Source: Verrucomicrobiota bacterium
GTDB taxonomy: Bacteria; Verrucomicrobiota; Verrucomicrobiia; Opitutales; Opitutaceae
Assembly (NCBI GenBank): GCA_023399155.1
Contig: JAEWQP010000012.1
Location: 67,628 to 131,627, forward strand
Length of the DNA stretch: 64,000 nt
Direction of reading: 5' to 3'
Under the pieces are notes generated by a model. It saw only the letters and a list, made by a program, of their open reading frames with translations, was not told where the DNA came from and did not search any database. The position numbers and the translations under genes are program-made. Shown here piece after piece: positions 60,435-64,000 of this stretch (its first letter is position 1; every line of letters starts with the position of its first letter).

Positions 60435-63014
60435 ATGTTCCGGCCCTGCCGCATCCTTCTTCTGGTCCTGTTCGCCTCGCTTTCGCCGGTCGCAGCGCTG
60501 GCACAGCGCGTTTACTGGGACCCGCCCGGCGGCCGCCTCGGACTCGCCAAGACCGAGCCTGTGAGCCTCGTATTCGAAGACTGCACACCGGTAGAGAGTT
60601 TCCGTCCGCCATCCGTCCGCGGTCTCGATTTCGGCGATCCATCCGAATCGCAGCAGACGACGATTGTGAATTTTCAGATGAGCACCCGCGTGGTGCTCAC
60701 GTTTCCCGCGCGAGCCTCGCAGCGCGGCACTGTGGTCGTCCCGGCGTTCGATGCCCTGACGAACAAGGGCCGCATCGCCGTCGGCGAAGTCCGCTTCGAG
60801 GTCGGCGACGCAGGTGTCGGTCCCACCGGCATCGCCGTCAACGAGATCGTCTCGTCGGAACTCACGCCGTCACGCACCACACTGTGGGCAGGCCAACTCG
60901 TGGACTTCGAGTACCTGCTGAGCGCCTCCTCCCGCTACAATGTGTCCATCGCCGGCGATCCGGCCTGGTCGCCCTCAGCGCTCATCCTCGAGCCCTTCGA
61001 GCAAGGCGAACGCACCGAGGCGGTGGTCGGGGGCGAACGCCGCCAAGCCGTGCGCTACCGCACGCGCGGCATCGTCACCGCGAGCGGGCAATTGACGCTG
61101 GATCCGGTGCGTCAGCTGGTGAACGTGCAGACGGGCGAACGCGCCGTCGGTTTCCTGAGCCAGCCGCGTTACGAGCAGTTCACCGTCGACTCGAATGCAC
61201 CAGCCCTGTCTGTGCGCCCGTTACCACTTCCAGCCCCTGACGACTTTCGCGGCGCAGTCGGAACGTTCAACCTTGAGTCCACGATCGTGCCGCAGACGGC
61301 GCGTATCGGAGAACCGATTACGTGGACATTGACGCTCTCCGGATCCGGCAACTGGACAACCGGGCTGAGCCTGCCGGAGCGCGAAGTCTCGACCGATTTT
61401 CAGGTGGTCCAGCCCAAGACCCGGACCGAGATGGACAATGGCCGCCTGTTCCAGGGTAGGATGATCGAAGATGCCGTTCTCGTGCCGACGGCGGCCGGAA
61501 CTTACTCGCTTGGTCCCGTCTCGCTCACCTACTTTGACACGACCGCCGGCGAGTACCGGACACAGACGGTCCCTGCGGTATCGGTCCAGATCGATCCTGT
61601 GCCGGCAGCGTATGCAGCCGGGACCGCTCAAGGGGCCGCTTCCACGGAGCCGACTCAGGGAGGCCTGCCCGGCAGCTCGGTTGCGGCACCGCCACCGCCC
61701 TTGCCGGACGATTTGCCTGCGGTGACGCCTGTGCCCGGCGATCCGCTTCCTGTGGGTACAAGCGGCGCCATGCCCCGGCGTTTGCCGGCGCTTTGGCTGG
61801 TTGTCGTGCCTCTTGCCGCGCCGCTTCTCTACTGGCTCGGCCTGGCGGTCAGTCAGTCCGCGAGAACAGATCCTTCGCGGGACCGACGTCGCGCCCTGGA
61901 GGAACTCCGGCGATTGCTCCGCAGCAACCGGACTGCCGGCACGGCTCCGGATTCATCCACTCTGGAACGCTGGCGCACGCTCACCGCCCGCGTCTGGTCA
62001 GTCCGGCGTGCCACACCGACGGCGCAGGACCTCGCGACGGCCATCGCGGCGTCGGGCGGCGCAACGCGGCCTGACGACTGGATCGCTCTATGGGCGGAAG
62101 CCGAGTTCGCGATGTTCTCCGCACAGGGTGCTCTTCCCTCGGATTGGTTCGCGCGCGCGAATGCGACTGCGCGAGCGACGCGAATCCGGAGCTGGCGATG
62201 TTGGTGGCCCGGGCGTTTGGTGCATTGGGCCCCCGTGGCTGGCGTCGTATTCGCTTTTGCATTCGGCTGCGCCACCTCGGGCCACGCAAGCGAGGCGCGC
62301 GACGTCTACCGCGAAGGCCGGTTCATCGAGGCGCGCGACGCCTGGGCTGCACATCTGGCAAAGCACCCGGGCGACTGGGCGTCGCATCACAATATCGCCC
62401 TCGCTTCGGCGCAGCTTGATGAATGGCCGCAGGCAACCGCCCACGCGACAGCCGCAGTGCTGCTTCGTCCCCGATCCGCCGCCATCCGCCAGAACCTCCG
62501 ACTCGCCGTCTCGCATCTGGACGGAATGGACCCGCAACTCCGCACTCTCGTGGAGCCGCAATGGCACAAACGCGCCCTTTTCTTTCTCTCCCCGGGCGAA
62601 TGGCAGAACCTCCTGGTTGGCGGATCCGTCGTCTTTGGGTTGGCCCTTGCAGCGCTCATCACCTCGCTCTATTCGCGCGGGCACCGCATACCGGTGCGGG
62701 CCGCCGGTCAATCCATGGCGGGGGTCGGTGCTGTTGTCGTGATCACGAGCCTGCTCGCACTATCCGCCTACGGTCAGTTCGCGCATCCCCACGCCGCCAT
62801 GATCGTGCATCCGACGCAGCTGCACTCGATTCCAACCGATGCTGCTGAGAAGCAGCAAAGCGTGCCCATCTCACCGGGCACCATCGTGACCATAGAGCGC
62901 AGTTTCCTCGGTTGGGAAAAGGTGCGCCATCGCACCGGATCCGGCGGCTGGGTACGACGGGAGTCGGTGCTGCCCTTCTACCTCGCGCCCCCAGACACCG
63001 CGCAGAATCGATGA
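60435..63014 (+). CDS. batD: BatD-BatE-like fusion protein
   Basis: 859 residues. Signal peptide to about ALAQ; BatD domain of Ig-like repeats (about 25-445); membrane helix (about 451-472); cytoplasmic linker; a second signal-like helix (about 595-613, VAGVVFAFAFGCATSG); TPR-type repeats (ARDVYREGRFIEARDAWAAHLAKHPGDWASHHNIALASAQL); two helices (about 723-743, 760-776); and a C-terminal SH3-like domain (GTIVTIERSFLGWEKVRHRTGSGGWVRRESV). The last four parts are the normal layout of BatE, so BatD and BatE appear fused. ATG 60435; the frame is open far upstream inside batB. Confidence 0.88.
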   Translation: MFRPCRILLLVLFASLSPVAALAQRVYWDPPGGRLGLAKTEPVSLVFEDCTPVESFRPPSVRGLDFGDPSESQQTTIVNFQMSTRVVLTFPARASQRGTVVVPAFDALTNKGRIAVGEVRFEVGDAGVGPTGIAVNEIVSSELTPSRTTLWAGQLVDFEYLLSASSRYNVSIAGDPAWSPSALILEPFEQGERTEAVVGGERRQAVRYRTRGIVTASGQLTLDPVRQLVNVQTGERAVGFLSQPRYEQFTVDSNAPALSVRPLPLPAPDDFRGAVGTFNLESTIVPQTARIGEPITWTLTLSGSGNWTTGLSLPEREVSTDFQVVQPKTRTEMDNGRLFQGRMIEDAVLVPTAAGTYSLGPVSLTYFDTTAGEYRTQTVPAVSVQIDPVPAAYAAGTAQGAASTEPTQGGLPGSSVAAPPPPLPDDLPAVTPVPGDPLPVGTSGAMPRRLPALWLVVVPLAAPLLYWLGLAVSQSARTDPSRDRRRALEELRRLLRSNRTAGTAPDSSTLERWRTLTARVWSVRRATPTAQDLATAIAASGGATRPDDWIALWAEAEFAMFSAQGALPSDWFARANATARATRIRSWRCWWPGRLVHWAPVAGVVFAFAFGCATSGHASEARDVYREGRFIEARDAWAAHLAKHPGDWASHHNIALASAQLDEWPQATAHATAAVLLRPRSAAIRQNLRLAVSHLDGMDPQLRTLVEPQWHKRALFFLSPGEWQNLLVGGSVVFGLALAALITSLYSRGHRIPVRAAGQSMAGVGAVVVITSLLALSAYGQFAHPHAAMIVHPTQLHSIPTDAAEKQQSVPISPGTIVTIERSFLGWEKVRHRTGSGGWVRRESVLPFYLAPPDTAQNR

Positions 63015-63056
63015 TCGGAAACTGGGACCTTCCCGATCCCGCTGCACGTAACCGAT

Positions 63057-63078
63057 GTTGTCTGTAGCGCCTGGTTAG
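63057..63078 (-). repeat. Cassette-end repeat, copy 1 (partial attC-like)
   Basis: 22 bases identical to 63585-63606 (on the minus strand CTAACCAGGCGCTACAGACA plus two more). On the minus strand the perfect R''-type box GCCTAAC (63074-63080) begins four bases after the stop of the 128-aa gene, as in integron cassettes. The opposite half of an attC site is not found; the sequence runs into the batD 3' end. Confidence 0.65.
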
Positions 63079-63084
63079 GCTGCC

Positions 63085-63471
63085 TTACTTCTTCTCGTGA
63101 ATCGCCTCGACCACATCTACTCCATCTTTCTGAAATTCAAGAACTGAACCATGGGGAGCGCCAAGCTCACGAAGCTTCTTTTTCGTAAACTCCAGCGCCT
63201 GGTCCAGATTGACGAGTTCGATATCAACACCGACCCACGCAATCGATCCGTCCTTGTTCTGCATCGTACCGCCACCAGTCACCTCGCCGAGCTTCGCCTT
63301 TTCGAGGGCCTCACCTAACGGATCTTCATACTTCTCGCCGCGCTCGATCGGCATCACCGTATCTTGGATCTTGGCGAAGACGAAGAATGTCGCCTGTTTT
63401 GGTGCTGCCACGGTCGACACGGTACTAGCGAGACCGAACATGGCCATGAGTAAACTGAAGAGTCGCTTCAT
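63085..63471 (-). CDS. Hypothetical exported 128-aa protein in a cassette-like setting
   Basis: 128 residues. Signal peptide MKRLFSLLMAMFGLASTVSTVAA, then a mixed domain (ATFFVFAKIQDTVMPIERGEKYEDPLGEALEKAKLGEVTGGGTMQNKDGSIAWVGVDIELVNLDQALEFTKKKLRELG). No family recognised. Base composition is visibly lower in GC than the rest of the window. ATG 63471 follows the attC-like site by 35 bp and the stop is followed by another repeat copy, as in a gene cassette. Frame extends upstream to 63552 but only through the repeat. Confidence 0.7.
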   Translation of the reverse strand: MKRLFSLLMAMFGLASTVSTVAAPKQATFFVFAKIQDTVMPIERGEKYEDPLGEALEKAKLGEVTGGGTMQNKDGSIAWVGVDIELVNLDQALEFTKKKLRELGAPHGSVLEFQKDGVDVVEAIHEKK

Positions 63472-63505
63472 GAAGATTGGTGTTGCAGGGATCGGATTCT
63501 GTCTT

Positions 63506-63608
63506 GCCGAACGATGAAGCTCAGACACCCCGCTGGGGATATCTGAACTCAATGGTCTTCTCGTAAACGCTGCGCGTCATCGGGGTTGTCTGTAGCGCCT
63601 GGTTAGCC
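63506..63608 (-). repeat. attC-like recombination site, copy 2
   Basis: On the minus strand, GGCTAAC (63602-63608) at one end and GTTCGGC (63506-63512) at the other are near-complementary R''/R' boxes. Inside, CAGACACCCCG (63522-63532) pairs with CGGGGtTGTCTG (63581-63592), 11 bp with one bulged base; GCT/AGC pairing further out leaves a second bulge. Length 103 bp. Conserved ends, variable centre and extrahelical bases are attC hallmarks. Confidence 0.6.
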
Positions 63609-63841
63609 GCTCTTGCCTTCTTGAAAGTCCTAAGGATCTTAACCCGACCTTCGGGAATCGCTACGCAGTCGACATACTTCTTCGAAGCTAAGAAAACATA
63701 TCCCCCCATTCGTCCCACGTAGGCTGAGTCAACCAACAGCGTCTTCATATCGTCGTCAGCTTCTACAGAGACTTCGGTTATATACTCAGGCTCCCGAACC
63801 TTCGCTCCTTCCGCATTCAATGAACCGACCATAAAGCACAT
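63521..63841 (-). pseudogene. 5'-truncated cassette-like gene reading into the attC-like repeat
   Basis: 106 codons from ATG 63841. In-frame codons before it (LFAICFFPAMCFMVGSLNA) look like the hydrophobic core of a signal peptide whose start is missing because the IS end begins 34 bp upstream. The middle (EPEYITEVSVEADDDMKTLLVDSAYVGRMGGYVFLASKKYVDCVAIPEGRVKILRTFKK) is an unrecognised domain. The last 28 residues (ANQALQTTPMTRSVYEK...RGV) are a translation of the repeat at 63506-63608, ending at a TGA within it. Probably interrupted by the insertion; a short version could still be translated. Confidence 0.6.
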
Positions 63842-63875
63842 CGCGGGGAAAAAGCATATCGCGAACAGTGCGCAC

Positions 63876-64000
63876 TGAGGTGGCCCCCGAAAACTGGACA
63901 GCGGGGATCGTTAATATCAAACCCGATAAGGAACGATCCGCATGTCCAAGAAACGACGTCAGCACAGTGCCGAGTTCAAAGCGCAGGTAGGTCTTGAGGC
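63876..64000 (+). mobile_element. IS3-family insertion sequence, left end (runs off the window)
   Basis: Terminal repeat starting TGAGGTGGCCCCCGAAAACT at 63876, then a 40-bp leader and the transposase start. IS3 ends begin with TG and commonly carry a CCCC..AA..TGGACA-like sequence. Right end and target duplication lie outside. Confidence 0.75.
63942..64000 (+). CDS. IS3-family transposase OrfA (3' end outside window)
   Basis: The first 19 residues, MSKKRRQHSAEFKAQVGLE, match the helix-turn-helix N-terminus of IS3-type OrfA (K..RR..S.EFKA.V.LEA). AAGGA lies 10 bases before ATG 63942. The DDE OrfB should follow by frameshift beyond the window. Confidence 0.8.
   Translation, partial: MSKKRRQHSAEFKAQVGLE

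Overview
The window is high-GC bacterial chromosome, densely coded and almost all housekeeping or envelope genes. Gene content (LutABC, a beta-propeller/Y_Y_Y hybrid kinase, the Bat/MoxR aerotolerance cluster, a Wza/Wzc export unit, ahcY next to metK), a shortage of Shine-Dalgarno sequences, and a C-terminal 'NQALQTT' repeat peptide I associate with this group suggest Verrucomicrobiota, probably Opitutaceae. That assignment is inference; no rRNA is present to confirm it.

Layout. 0-3 kb: lactate oxidation operon lutABC (lutA cut by the window edge) and a small CPXCG protein. 3-5 kb: tRNA-Arg(TCT), ybaB, recR, tRNA-Gly(CCC). 5-11 kb: two divergent sensor kinases. 11-12.4 kb: lexA with a perfect palindrome inside its promoter, and a TonB-domain protein. 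12.4-14.7 kb: the main accessory islet, with a SEC-C protein, a three-gene overlapping operon led by a ribbon-helix-helix-like protein, two operator-like palindromes and a pair of bracketing repeats. 14.7-19 kb: LuxR-type regulator, sirohydrochlorin chelatase-like protein, Pal-like lipoprotein, a 28-bp inverted repeat and sulfite reductase cysI. 19.4-22.2 kb: ahcY-metK. 22.4-24.8 kb: CheY-like regulator, a small protein and a PilB/GspE ATPase. 25-31 kb: hemW, a SecD-head-like lipoprotein, an M23 peptidase, a TIG lipoprotein, an EEP nuclease/phosphatase and an M48 protease. 31-36.5 kb: beta-barrel, Wza-like, Wzc-like tyrosine kinase and an oxidoreductase. 36.6-43 kb: a tiny flagellar-axial-like protein, a divergent adenylosuccinate synthetase, an esterase, a cyclophilin and membrane proteins. 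43-47 kb: minus-strand operon tolC-like, maf, tonB-like, rluA-like. 47-55 kb: hybrid kinase, ruvC, cysK, a zinc-ribbon/TPR membrane protein and kamA. 55-63 kb: Bat operon moxR, DUF58, batA, batB(C), batD(E). 63-64 kb: two lower-GC small genes tied to an integron attC-like repeat, then the start of an IS3-family element.

The genes cooperate in visible sets. cysI, the siroheme chelatase-like gene and cysK serve sulfur assimilation, and metK/ahcY the methyl cycle. The barrel-Wza-Wzc unit looks like a polysaccharide exporter. The Bat cluster is a complete MoxR/VWA system condensed into five ORFs by two apparent fusions. The best candidates for undescribed biology are the 12.4-14.7 kb islet and the cassette-like right end.
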